Positions 10,699 to 18,701 of a stretch of DNA of 64,000 nucleotides are shown piece by piece. Both the position numbers and the translations under genes were made by a program. Within the stretch, counting starts at the first letter, position 1. Every line of letters begins with the position of its first letter. Origin of the DNA: Streptomyces himalayensis subsp. himalayensis. GTDB lineage: Bacteria > Actinomycetota > Actinomycetes > Streptomycetales > Streptomycetaceae. The notes beneath the pieces are model-generated. The model saw nothing but the letters and a program-made list of their open reading frames with translations, was not told where the DNA came from and ran no database searches. Location of the stretch: positions 62,001 through 126,000 of the forward strand of contig NZ_JACEHE010000011.1 of assembly GCF_013778455.1 (NCBI RefSeq), written 5' to 3'.

Positions 10699-11138
10699 TG
10701 CCGGCCCGTGTGCGCGTACTCGTCGCCAAGCCGGGCCTGGACGGCCATGACCGGGGCGCCAAGATCGTCGCGCGGGCGTTGCGGGACGCCGGGTTCGAGG
10801 TCGTCTTCACCGGCATCCGCCGCCGCGTCGACGACATCGTCACCACCGCGGTCCAGGAGGACGTCGCCCTGGTCGGCCTCAGCATCCTGTCGGGCGCGCA
10901 CGTCGCGCTCACCCGCCGCATCGTCGAGGGGCTCCGCGCGGCCGGTGCGGACGACATCGGCGTCGTCGTGGGCGGCACCATTCCGGCGGCCGATGTGCCG
11001 CGGCTGCGGGCGGCCGGGGCGGCTGCCGTGTATCCGACCGGAACACCGCTGGACGAGATCGTCGCCGACATCCGCAAGCTCACCGCCTCTGCCTCTGCCT
11101 CTGCTTCTGCCTCTTCCTCTTCCTCTGCTTCTGACTAG
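10698..11138 (+). CDS. Acyl-CoA mutase small (cobalamin-binding) subunit
   Basis: A 146-residue B12-binding subunit with the base-off/His-on signature DGHDRG (Asp15, His17, Gly20), then GLSILSGAH and VVVGGTIP, the usual three cobalamin-contact regions. It pairs with the preceding 533-residue barrel subunit. ATG 10698 overlaps the mutase stop and gives the standard fold start (RVRVLVAKPGLDGH). The last 17 residues are a low-complexity Ala/Ser run ending in Asp, encoded by GCCTCT-like hexamers. The run probably lies outside the fold and may vary in length between strains. No MeaB-type chaperone GTPase is present in the window. Confidence 0.93.
11085..11131 (+). repeat. GCCTCT-like microsatellite inside the B12 subunit gene
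   Basis: About eight imperfect hexamers (GCCTCT, GCTTCT, TCCTCT) encode the Ala-Ser tail of the cobalamin subunit. The period is a multiple of three, so copy-number change would not shift the frame. Confidence 0.75.
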
Positions 11139-11146
11139 GGACTCTT

Positions 11147-12106
11147 ATGCGTATCGGAGTGATGAGCGGCCCCGAGCGGGGCGACAGCGCGCGCAAGGCC
11201 GCCCGCATGGTCGATGACGCGACGTGGGCGGAGGAGGCCGGGTTCGACACCGTGTGGGTGCCGCAGGTCCCCACGGACTTCGACGCCCTCACCGCCATCG
11301 CCCTCATGGGTACGGCGACGTCGCGGATCGAGATCGGCACGGCGGTCGTCCCCGTCCACGCCCAGCACCCCGTCGCCCTGGCCCGGCAGGCGCTCTCCGT
11401 GCACGCGGCCATCGGCGGGCGTCTCGCTCTCGGTGTCGGGGCCTCGCACCACTGGATCGTCCGCGACATGCTGGGCCTGCCGTACGAGAAGCCCGCCGCG
11501 TACACCCGCGACTACCTGGAGGTGCTCGACTCCGCGCTGACCACCGGCACGGGTTCGGTGGACGTGGAGAACGAGACCTTCACCGTGCACAACCCGCTGG
11601 GCCTCGCCCCCGTGGCGCCGCTGCCCGTCCTCGTCGCCGCGCTCGGCCCGGTGATGCTGCGCCTCGCGGGCGAGCGGTCGGACGGCACCGTCCTGTGGAT
11701 GGCCGACGAGCGGGCGGTGGCCGACCACGTGGTCCCGCGCATCACCAAGGCCGCCGAGAGCGCCGGCCGCCCGGCCCCCCGCGTCGTCGCGGGCATCCCG
11801 GTCTGCCTGTGCGCCCCCTCCCAGGTCGACGAGGCACGCGAACGCGCCAACCGCATCCTCGGCGAAGCCGAGATCTCGCCCAACTACCAGCGGCTGCTGG
11901 AGTACGGCGACGTCCGCGACGTGGGCGACCTGTGCGCGGCCGGAGACGAGGCGGCGATCGCGGCCCGCTTCAAGCGGTTCGCGGACGCGGGCGTGACGGA
12001 CTTGTCGGTGCGGCTGCTGCCTATCGGCGAGGGGCGGGACGCGTTGGTCGCCTCGAAGCTGCGTACCCGCGAGGTGGTCGCGGGGATCGCGGCGGAGTTC
12101 CGGTGA
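11147..12106 (+). CDS. LLM-class (luciferase-like, probably F420-dependent) oxidoreductase
   Basis: A 319-residue luciferase-like TIM-barrel protein. The N-terminal MRIGVMSG strand, EEAGFDTVWVPQ, the RIEIGTAVVP segment and GRLALGVGASHHW are characteristic of the F420-binding group common in actinomycetes. Such enzymes carry out hydride transfer, for example alcohol oxidation or alkene/imine reduction. It begins nine nt after the B12 subunit and its stop overlaps the GTG of the CoA-transferase, so it belongs to the mutase operon. FMN dependence cannot be excluded. Confidence 0.85.
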   Translation: MRIGVMSGPERGDSARKAARMVDDATWAEEAGFDTVWVPQVPTDFDALTAIALMGTATSRIEIGTAVVPVHAQHPVALARQALSVHAAIGGRLALGVGASHHWIVRDMLGLPYEKPAAYTRDYLEVLDSALTTGTGSVDVENETFTVHNPLGLAPVAPLPVLVAALGPVMLRLAGERSDGTVLWMADERAVADHVVPRITKAAESAGRPAPRVVAGIPVCLCAPSQVDEARERANRILGEAEISPNYQRLLEYGDVRDVGDLCAAGDEAAIAARFKRFADAGVTDLSVRLLPIGEGRDALVASKLRTREVVAGIAAEFR

Positions 12107-13311
12107 ACGGGGTGGGGGCGGCGGGACACGACGCACAGCAGGCGGCGGACGAGGACGCGGGGTCGACCGCCGGCCAGGAGATACGGTCCGCTGCGGGCCA
12201 GGACGCACGGCCGGCAGCGGGCCAGGACGCAGGGCCGGCGGCGGGACACGACGCACAACCGGCGGCAGGCGCGGGCCCGCTGGCCGGCCTCCGCGTCCTG
12301 GAGGTCGGGCACATCCTCGCCGGGCCGTACGCCACCATGCTCCTCGCCGACCTCGGCGCCGAGGTCACCAAGGTGGAGCCGCCGGGCGGAGACCTGTCCC
12401 GCCAGGTCTCCGACTCCTACTTCGCCAGCCTCAACCGCGGCAAACGCTCGGTCCGCCTCGACCTGACGACCCAGGAGGGCCAGGACCGCCTGCACGAACT
12501 CGTCCGAGAGGCCCGCGCGCTGCTGGTGAACCTCAAGCCGTCCGCCATCCGCCGCTTCGGCCTCACCTACGAGGCACTGCGGCCGTACAACGAGCGCCTG
12601 GTGTGCGTGGCGCTCACCGGCTGGGGCATGGACGCGGGCGACGAACCCGCCTTCGACTACGTCGTCCAGGCCGCCACCGGCATCGCCGCCCTGACCGGCG
12701 AACCCGGCGGCCCACCGCTCCTCCCCGGCTACTCCTCCGCCGACAACTCCGCGGGTCTCACCGCCGCCCTCGGCCTGCTGGCACAGGTCGTCTCGGGGCG
12801 CGGCGGACAAGTAGAGGTCTCCCTCCGCGACGTGATGCTGTCCCAGCTCAACTACCGCGCCGCCGCCTGGCTAAACGAAGGGACCGAGCCGCGCAGACTC
12901 CCGCACGGCGCCCACTCGTACTACGTCCCGGCGCAGCTGTTCCCCACTGCCGAAGGCCACTTGGCGCTGTTCATCACCCATGACGGCTTCTGGAAGACGT
13001 TCGCCGCCGAAGCGAAGGTCGAGGGCGAAGGGTTCGCGACCATGGCGGAACGTGCGGCCCGGCGTGAAGAGGTGGTGACCGCCGTGACGAGGGCGCTGGC
13101 GGCCGACACCGCGGCCGCCTGGGAGGCCCGCCTGCGCTCGCTGCGGGTCCCGGCCGCGGCCGTCCGCACGCTGCCCGAGGCGCTCACCGCCGCCCCCGAA
13201 GCGGTCGTGGACGCGGGGGGCTTCCGCCTGGTCGGCAGCCCGATCCGGGTGACGGGCTACGACCCGTCGTACGGGCCGCCTCCCCGGCTCGGCGAGCACG
13301 GCACGGCATAG
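12103..13311 (+). CDS. CaiB/BaiF-type CoA-transferase with repeat-bearing N-terminus
   Basis: A 402-residue family III CoA-transferase. The domain begins at GPLAGLRVLEVGHILAGPYA (about residue 57) and continues with LADLGAEVTKVEPP, NRGKRSVRLDL and the PAFDYVVQAATG segment with the probable catalytic Asp. The first 56 residues are six tandem copies of an eight-residue unit of the form A-G-Q/H-D-A-x-P-A, absent from ordinary family members. The GTG overlaps the stop of the LLM gene (GTGA). It is the last gene of the ligase-mutase operon and could transfer CoA to a product or substrate acid of the mutase. Confidence 0.88.
   Translation: MNGVGAAGHDAQQAADEDAGSTAGQEIRSAAGQDARPAAGQDAGPAAGHDAQPAAGAGPLAGLRVLEVGHILAGPYATMLLADLGAEVTKVEPPGGDLSRQVSDSYFASLNRGKRSVRLDLTTQEGQDRLHELVREARALLVNLKPSAIRRFGLTYEALRPYNERLVCVALTGWGMDAGDEPAFDYVVQAATGIAALTGEPGGPPLLPGYSSADNSAGLTAALGLLAQVVSGRGGQVEVSLRDVMLSQLNYRAAAWLNEGTEPRRLPHGAHSYYVPAQLFPTAEGHLALFITHDGFWKTFAAEAKVEGEGFATMAERAARREEVVTAVTRALAADTAAAWEARLRSLRVPAAAVRTLPEALTAAPEAVVDAGGFRLVGSPIRVTGYDPSYGPPPRLGEHGTA
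12121..12264 (+). repeat. Six tandem 24-nt coding repeats
   Basis: Six consecutive 24-nt units, each beginning GCGG or a close variant, encode eight-residue repeats in the CoA-transferase N-terminus. Units 4, 5 and 6 are the most alike; units 2 and 3 have diverged. Confidence 0.85.
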
Positions 13312-13339
13312 GGATCGCTACCGTCTCAGTCCTGATCGG

Positions 13340-13354
13340 CTGACACGTTGTCAG
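13340..13354. other. Inverted repeat in convergent gap (terminator or operator)
   Basis: CTGACacgttGTCAG lies in the 105-nt gap between two convergent genes. The 5-bp arms are perfect. Its place between stops favours a terminator-like role; the weak arms leave this open. Confidence 0.35.
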
Positions 13355-13416
13355 AATACAGAGATACGGTGGCGGCCAACCGTCGGGAAACAGTCCTGGT
13401 CCTGTCCCGGCTGACC

Positions 13417-14202
13417 TCAGACGCTGTAGCCGCCATCGACACCGAGGGCCTGTCCGGTGATGAAACCGGCGCGGTCCGAGGCGAGGAAAGCGACCGCCTC
13501 CGCGATGTCCACGGCGTCGCCGAAGCGGCGCAGCGGGATGTTGCGGCGGGTGACCGCCAGCGCCGACTCGTCGAGTTCGCGGGAATCGATCAGGCGCCCC
13601 GCGATGCCGTCGGTCAGCATGCCTGGTGCGACGCAGTTCACGCGGACGCCGAACCGCCCCTCCTCGGCGGCCAGCCCCCGGGCGACCGCCTCGACCGCAC
13701 CCTTCGCGCCCGACGAGAGCCCGTCGCGGACCGGGAAGCGGCGGGTGGCCACGGTGGTAACGGCGACGATGTTGCCCCGGCTCTCCCGCAGCAACGGCAG
13801 CGCGGGGTGGACCAGGTTGAAGAACGCCATTGCGTCGGCCTCGAGCTGGGCGCGGTACTGGGCCGGCGTCACCTTGCTCAGATGCACCATCGGCACGTGC
13901 GGGCCCGCCGCGTAGACCAGTGTGTGCAGGCCGCCCCGGGCACCGGCCTCGCGGATCGCCGCCGCAGCGTCCTCCTCATCGGTCAAGTCAGCTTGCACAC
14001 AGCCGACTTGACGACCTTCCCGTGTCGTCTCGGCAACCAGGGCGCGCGCGGCCGCCTCATTGGCGCGGTAGGTGAACACCACCTGGCAGCCGCGCCGCGC
14101 CAGGGTGCGTACGATCGCCGCGCCGATGCCGCCGGTGCCGCCCGCCACCAGTGCCACGCCCTTGCGGTCGGCGAAGTCCCCCGCCACACATTCCTGCTCC
14201 AT
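13417..14202 (-). CDS. SDR-family protein lacking the catalytic tyrosine
   Basis: A 261-residue SDR fold with the cofactor motif AGGTGGIG near residue 20, the C-terminal GQALGVDGGYS and a Rossmann pattern throughout. The usual NNAG is YAAG. The YxxxK motif reads SSGAK (Ser163 to Lys167), so the catalytic tyrosine is a serine. This resembles some enoyl-ACP reductase-like or degenerate SDRs and may change the reaction. ATG 14202 is chosen over an upstream TTG because GGGAG precedes it at good spacing. It is the last gene of the nine-gene minus-strand operon, 11 nt after the acyl-CoA dehydrogenase. Confidence 0.85.
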   Translation of the reverse strand: MEQECVAGDFADRKGVALVAGGTGGIGAAIVRTLARRGCQVVFTYRANEAAARALVAETTREGRQVGCVQADLTDEEDAAAAIREAGARGGLHTLVYAAGPHVPMVHLSKVTPAQYRAQLEADAMAFFNLVHPALPLLRESRGNIVAVTTVATRRFPVRDGLSSGAKGAVEAVARGLAAEEGRFGVRVNCVAPGMLTDGIAGRLIDSRELDESALAVTRRNIPLRRFGDAVDIAEAVAFLASDRAGFITGQALGVDGGYSV

Positions 14203-14213
14203 CGGCAAACTCC

Positions 14214-15362
14214 CTACAGACCAAGTGACTTGGCGATGATGACCTTCATGACCTCACTCGTCCCCGCGTAGATGCGGGTGATGCGCGCATCCGCGTACAG
14301 GCGGGCGATCGGGTACTCCCGTATGTAGCCGTAGCCGCCGAAGAGCTGCAGGCAGCGATCCACCGCCCGGGCCTGCATCTCCGTGCAGAACAGCTTCACC
14401 TTCGCGGCGTCGGCACCCGAGAGCCTGCCCTCCACCAGTTCGCGGACAGCCCGGTCGAGCATCGCCTGCGCCGCCTCCACCTCGGCGGCGACCGCCGCCA
14501 GCTCGAACTTCGTGTTCTGGAACGAGGACAGCTCCTTGCCGAACACCGTGCGGTCCTTGACGTACGCCACAGTCGTGTCCAACGCCGCCTGCGCCTGCGC
14601 CACCGACCCCACCGCGACCGTCATCCGCTCCTGCGGCAGGTTGTGGCCGAGGTAGGAGAAGGCCTCGCCCTCCTCGCCGAGCCGGTTCGCCACCGGCACA
14701 CGCACGTCGTCGAAGGCGAGCTCGACGGTGTCCTGTACCTTGATGCCGATCTTGTCGAGAACGCGGCCCCGGCTGAAGCCGGGCATCCCGTCCTCGACGA
14801 CCAGCAGGGTCAGTCCGGCGCGCCGGTCGCCAGGGTCGGACGACGTCCGCGCCACCACGATCACCAGGTCCGCGAGGAGCCCGCCCGTGATGAACGTCTT
14901 GGCCCCGTTCACGACGTAGTGGTCGCCCTCGCGTACTGCCGTGGTGCGGATGCCCGCGAGGTCCGATCCGGTGCCGGGCTCGGTCATGGCGATGGCGGTC
15001 AGCAGCGTGCCGGCGGCCAGGCGGGGAAACCAGCGTTCGCGCTGCTCCTTGTTCGCGTACGCGAGGAAGTACGGCAGGATCACGTCCAGTTGGGTGCGGA
15101 CGGTGCCGAGGGTGACCAGATGGCGCGCCGTCTCCTCCTGCAGGACGACGTTGTAGCGGTAGTCGTCGAGCCCCGACCCGCCGTACTCCTCGGGGATGGC
15201 GAGGCCCATCACACCCAGGGAGCCGAGCTGTTCGAAGATCTTGCGGGGCAGCCTCCCGGCCTTCTCCCAGTCCTCGTAGTGAGGGACCACCTCGCGGGCG
15301 ATGAAGTCCCGTACGAGTCCCCGGAACGCCTCGTGGTCGGCGGTGAAGATGTGCTGCTGCAC
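14214..15362 (-). CDS. Acyl-CoA dehydrogenase
   Basis: A 382-residue flavoprotein that introduces a 2,3-double bond into an acyl-CoA. Visible signatures are AMTEPGTGSDLAGI, the FITGGLLADLVIV beta-domain, the FQNTKFELA helix, and QLFGGYGYIREYP followed by RITRIYAGTSEVMKVIIAKSL at the C-terminus. It starts with GTG. It lies between the thiolase and the SDR-like gene in a compact operon. Full length and an intact C-terminal helix bundle suggest it can act as a homotetramer, unlike the two shorter dehydrogenases upstream. Confidence 0.92.
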   Translation of the reverse strand: MQQHIFTADHEAFRGLVRDFIAREVVPHYEDWEKAGRLPRKIFEQLGSLGVMGLAIPEEYGGSGLDDYRYNVVLQEETARHLVTLGTVRTQLDVILPYFLAYANKEQRERWFPRLAAGTLLTAIAMTEPGTGSDLAGIRTTAVREGDHYVVNGAKTFITGGLLADLVIVVARTSSDPGDRRAGLTLLVVEDGMPGFSRGRVLDKIGIKVQDTVELAFDDVRVPVANRLGEEGEAFSYLGHNLPQERMTVAVGSVAQAQAALDTTVAYVKDRTVFGKELSSFQNTKFELAAVAAEVEAAQAMLDRAVRELVEGRLSGADAAKVKLFCTEMQARAVDRCLQLFGGYGYIREYPIARLYADARITRIYAGTSEVMKVIIAKSLGL

Positions 15363-15389
15363 CCGTGCCCCTCTCTACCTGTGGCTTCG

Positions 15390-16535
15390 TCAGGACGCCA
15401 GCTCGACGAGCGTGGCGTTGGCCGTGCCGCCGCCCTCGCACATGGTCTGCAGGCCGTAGCGGATACCGTGTGCGCGCATGTGGTGGATCATCCGGGTCAT
15501 GAGGACCGCGCCCGACGCGCCGAGCGGGTGCCCGAGCGCGATCGCGCCGCCCAGGGGGTTGACCAGCGCCGGGTCAGCGCCGGTCTCGGCGAGCCAGGCC
15601 AGCGGGATCGGCGCGAACGCCTCGTTCACCTCGAACACCCCGACCTCGTCCAGACCGACGCCCGCCTTGCGCAACACCTTCTCTGTCGCGGGGATCGGTC
15701 CCGTGAGCATCAGTACGGGGTCGGCGCCGGCGACCGCGCCCGCCCGATAGCGCACCAGCGGGGTGAGGCCCAGCTCGTGCGCCTTCTCCGGGGTGGTGAC
15801 CAGGAGTGCCGCGGCGCCGTCGGAGATCTGCGAGGCGTTGCCCGCGTGGATCACCCCGTCCTCCTGGAAGGACGGCTTCAGCTTGGCGAGGGTCGCCGTG
15901 CTGGTGCCGCGCCGGACCCCTTCGTCGGCCGTCACCTTCGCCCCGTGGACCGGGACCGGGACGATCTCGGCGTCGAACGCCCCTGCGTCCTGGGCGGCGG
16001 CGGCACGTTCGTGGGAGAGGGCCGCGAACTCGTCGAGGCGGGTGCGGTCGAAGCCCCACTTGCGGGCGATCTTCTCGGCGGAGATGCCCTGGTTGAAGGA
16101 GAAGCCGTCATAGCGGGCCAGTACGCGCGGTCCGTACGGCATCCCGCCCTCCCTTGCTGCGCCGAGCGGCACCCTGCTCATCGCCTCGACGCCGCCCGCA
16201 ACCACCACCTCGTACTGCCCGGACAGCACAGCTTGGGCGGCGAAGTCCAGCGCCTGCTGGCTCGATCCGCACGCCCGGTTGACGGTCGTGCCCGGCACGC
16301 TGTCGGGCCAGCCGGCGGCGAGCACCGCGTACCGCCCGATGTTGCTCGACTGGTCCCCGACCTGCGAGACGCAGCCCCAGACCACGTCGTCGACGACGGC
16401 CGGGTCGATGCCGGTCCGCGCCACCAGCGCGTTCAGCACCAGGGCCGACAGGTCCGCGGGGTGCACCCCGGCCAGGCCGCCGTTCCGCTTCCCCACCGGG
16501 GTGCGGAGCGCCTCCACCACAACCGCCTCACGCAT
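15390..16535 (-). CDS. Acetyl-CoA acyltransferase (thiolase)
   Basis: A 381-residue degradative thiolase that cleaves 3-ketoacyl-CoA with CoA. The nucleophilic cysteine is in VNRACGSSQQAL. The C-terminal NEAFAPIPLAWL, GGAIALGHPLGASGA and CEGGGTANATLVE segments carry the catalytic His and second Cys. ATG 16535 is chosen for the GAGGAGG upstream. The start overlaps the end of the enoyl-CoA hydratase gene by eight bases. NRACGSSQQAL is reminiscent of the FadA5/FadA6 thiolases of steroid catabolism, but the similarity is general. Confidence 0.93.
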   Translation of the reverse strand: MREAVVVEALRTPVGKRNGGLAGVHPADLSALVLNALVARTGIDPAVVDDVVWGCVSQVGDQSSNIGRYAVLAAGWPDSVPGTTVNRACGSSQQALDFAAQAVLSGQYEVVVAGGVEAMSRVPLGAAREGGMPYGPRVLARYDGFSFNQGISAEKIARKWGFDRTRLDEFAALSHERAAAAQDAGAFDAEIVPVPVHGAKVTADEGVRRGTSTATLAKLKPSFQEDGVIHAGNASQISDGAAALLVTTPEKAHELGLTPLVRYRAGAVAGADPVLMLTGPIPATEKVLRKAGVGLDEVGVFEVNEAFAPIPLAWLAETGADPALVNPLGGAIALGHPLGASGAVLMTRMIHHMRAHGIRYGLQTMCEGGGTANATLVELAS

Positions 16536-17358
16536 CGCTGCCTCCTCGTCGGGCACGGTCGCCGACGGGCACCGCCCAGGCTCCCGTGAATTTCGGATCG
16601 CGCCGGTCGGCGTAGGCGGCGTACGCCTCCGCCACGTCACACGTCGCGAAGTTGACGGCCTGGGCCCGCGCCTCGGCGGCGAGGGCGTCCCGTAGCGTCC
16701 GGTCGGCGCCTTCGTTGAGCAGGGCCTTGTTCTGCGCCAGCGCCACCGGCGCCCCGCTCGCGAGGCGGGCGCACACGCCGTCCGTGAAGGCTTCCACCTC
16801 GTCGTCCGGTACCACCCAGGTCACCAGGTTGAGGGCGCGGGCCTGTTCGGCGTCGATTGTCTCGGCGAGCAGCGCGAGCCGCTTGGCCTGCTGCAACCCC
16901 ACCAGCTTGGGCAGCAGCCAGGAGCCGCCCAGGTCCAGGGAGAGCCCGCGCCGCGCGAAGATCTGCGAGAAGCGGGCGCTGGGCGTGGCCACCACCAGGT
17001 CGCAGCCGAGCGCCAGATTCCACCCCGCGCCGACCGCGACGCCGGTCACCTTCGCCACGGTCGGCATGGGCAGTTCGTGCAGCAGCAGGGCGACCTCGCT
17101 CAGCACGCGCATCCGGTACGTGGGGTGCTCGGTGCGCAGCCCGCCCGAGATGTCGGCGCCCGAGCAGAACGCTCCACCCGCCCCCGTGACCACGAGGACC
17201 CGTACGTCGCGGTCGTTCCCCGCCGCGGTCAGGGCGTCGCGCAGCGACCGCCACAGCTCGTCGTCGATCGCGTTCCGGCGGTGCGGCCGGTTCAGGGTCA
17301 GGGTGCGTACACCGTCGCTGTCGTGGGTCAGCAGCACCTGCTCCCCACTCCCACTCAC
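16528..17358 (-). CDS. Enoyl-CoA hydratase/isomerase family protein
   Basis: A 276-residue crotonase-fold protein. TLNRPHRRNAID begins the fold, GGAFCSGADISGG forms the first oxyanion-hole strand, and VAVGAGWNLALGCDL the second. The stretch after ARRGLSLDLGGSWLLPKLVG occupies the place of the catalytic glutamates; Asp rather than Glu is seen in SLDLGG, so hydratase activity is not certain. GTG 17358 overlaps the CoA-transferase stop (GTGA). The C-terminus overlaps the thiolase start. Confidence 0.88.
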   Translation of the reverse strand: MSGSGEQVLLTHDSDGVRTLTLNRPHRRNAIDDELWRSLRDALTAAGNDRDVRVLVVTGAGGAFCSGADISGGLRTEHPTYRMRVLSEVALLLHELPMPTVAKVTGVAVGAGWNLALGCDLVVATPSARFSQIFARRGLSLDLGGSWLLPKLVGLQQAKRLALLAETIDAEQARALNLVTWVVPDDEVEAFTDGVCARLASGAPVALAQNKALLNEGADRTLRDALAAEARAQAVNFATCDVAEAYAAYADRRDPKFTGAWAVPVGDRARRGGSDA

Positions 17359-18665
17359 CGCGGCTGCCCTCCGAGCACTCCGGAGGCGCGCAGCTCGGCG
17401 ATCTCGGCTTCTCGCAGGCCGAGTTCGGCAAGCACGGCCTCCGTATGGCTGCCGAGTTCCGGGACCGCGCCCATCGGTGGCTCGTAACCGGGCAGTACCG
17501 GCGGCGGCAGCAGCGCGGGCGTCGGTCCGCCCGGTGTGGCGATCTCGCGCCAGCGGTCGCGGGCGGCCAGCTGCGGGTGGTCGAGCACCTCGCTCGGCGT
17601 GTTGAGCTTGGCGTTGCCGATCCCGGCGGTGTCGGCCGCGGCCTGGATGTCCTTCAGCGTCCGGCCCGCGCACCAGCCACCGATCTCCCGGTCCAGCTGC
17701 TCCCGCTGGGCGACCCGGTCTGCGGTCGTACGGAACCGCTCGTCGTCCGCCAGATCCGGGCGCTCCAGCAACTCGCGGGCGAAGCGCTGCCACTCGCGGT
17801 CGTTGGTGGTGCCCAGCACCACGGTGTGCCCGTCTGCGGTCCGGTAGGCCCCGTACGGCGCGACGGCCGGGGAGCCCATGCCGACCGGCTGCTGGTCGAC
17901 GCCGGTGTGCCGGGTGTACGTCAGGGGGTATCCCATAAGCTCGGCCATGGTGTCGAACATGCTTACCGATGCCGTGGCGGGGGAGCGGCGGCGCCCCTGC
18001 GCTCGCTCGTGCAGCAGCGCGACGACCGACAGCGCCGCGTACAGACCGGTGCAGACGTCGGCCGCGGGCGGGCCGGGCTTGGCCGGTGCGCCGGGCAGCC
18101 CGGTGATCGCGCAGGCGCCGGACTCGGCCTGTACCAGCAGGTCGTAGGCCCGCTTGTGGGAGAGCGGGCCGCCGGGCCCGTAGCCGTCGATGTCCACGCT
18201 GATCAGGTCGGGGTGACGTACGGCCAGGTCGGCGGGTGAGAGGCCGAGTTTCGCCGTCGCGCCGGGCGCGAGGTTCGAGACGAACACGTGGGCGCGGTCC
18301 AGCAGCCGGTGGAGCACCTCCGAGCCGGCGGCCGATTTCAGATCCAGGGTCACCGACTCCTTGCCCCGGTTCACCCACACGAAGTGCGCGGCCAGGCCGT
18401 GCACCGCGTCGTCGTAGAAACGGGTGAAGTCGCCCCCGTGCGGGCTCTCGATCTTGATGACCCGCGCACCGAGATCGCCCAGCGTCCGGGTGCACATCGG
18501 GGCCGAGACCGCCTGCTCCAGTGAGACCACGGTGATGCCCGACAGCGGCCCGGCCGCGGATTCGTCAGTACCGGCCGACAGCGGCCCGCCTGCGGATTCG
18601 TCAGTACCGGCCGACAGCGGCCCGGCCGAGGAGCCCTCCGTACCGCCGTCCTGCGTGCTCGTCAC
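17355..18665 (-). CDS. CaiB/BaiF-type CoA-transferase with repeat-bearing N-terminus
   Basis: A 436-residue family III CoA-transferase. The domain starts at GPLSGITVVSLEQAVSAPM and continues with LGDLGARVIKIESP, NRGKESVTLDLKS and RAYDLLVQAESGA, which holds the probable catalytic Asp. The first 40 residues contain two and a half copies of a 12-residue Gly/Pro/Ser/Asp-rich unit (GPLSAGTDESA plus one residue). GTG 18665 has GGGAGG upstream. It lies 36 nt downstream of the acyl-CoA ligase and is coupled to the enoyl-CoA hydratase. Two CoA-activation routes (ligase and transferase) therefore coexist in one operon. Confidence 0.88.
   Translation of the reverse strand: MTSTQDGGTEGSSAGPLSAGTDESAGGPLSAGTDESAAGPLSGITVVSLEQAVSAPMCTRTLGDLGARVIKIESPHGGDFTRFYDDAVHGLAAHFVWVNRGKESVTLDLKSAAGSEVLHRLLDRAHVFVSNLAPGATAKLGLSPADLAVRHPDLISVDIDGYGPGGPLSHKRAYDLLVQAESGACAITGLPGAPAKPGPPAADVCTGLYAALSVVALLHERAQGRRRSPATASVSMFDTMAELMGYPLTYTRHTGVDQQPVGMGSPAVAPYGAYRTADGHTVVLGTTNDREWQRFARELLERPDLADDERFRTTADRVAQREQLDREIGGWCAGRTLKDIQAAADTAGIGNAKLNTPSEVLDHPQLAARDRWREIATPGGPTPALLPPPVLPGYEPPMGAVPELGSHTEAVLAELGLREAEIAELRASGVLGGQPR
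18541..18630 (-). repeat. 36-nt coding tandem repeat, 2.5 copies
   Basis: Two nearly identical 36-nt units (18541-18576 and 18577-18612) and a half unit encode the repeated 12-residue linker at the N-terminus of the CoA-transferase. Confidence 0.85.
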
Positions 18666-18701
18666 GCTCGTTCTCCCTCCCAGGTGCGCGAACCCGTGCG
18701 C

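Noticed and set aside
14643..16589. A 648-codon plus-strand open frame
   Set aside because: Antisense to acyl-CoA dehydrogenase and thiolase genes; no domain.
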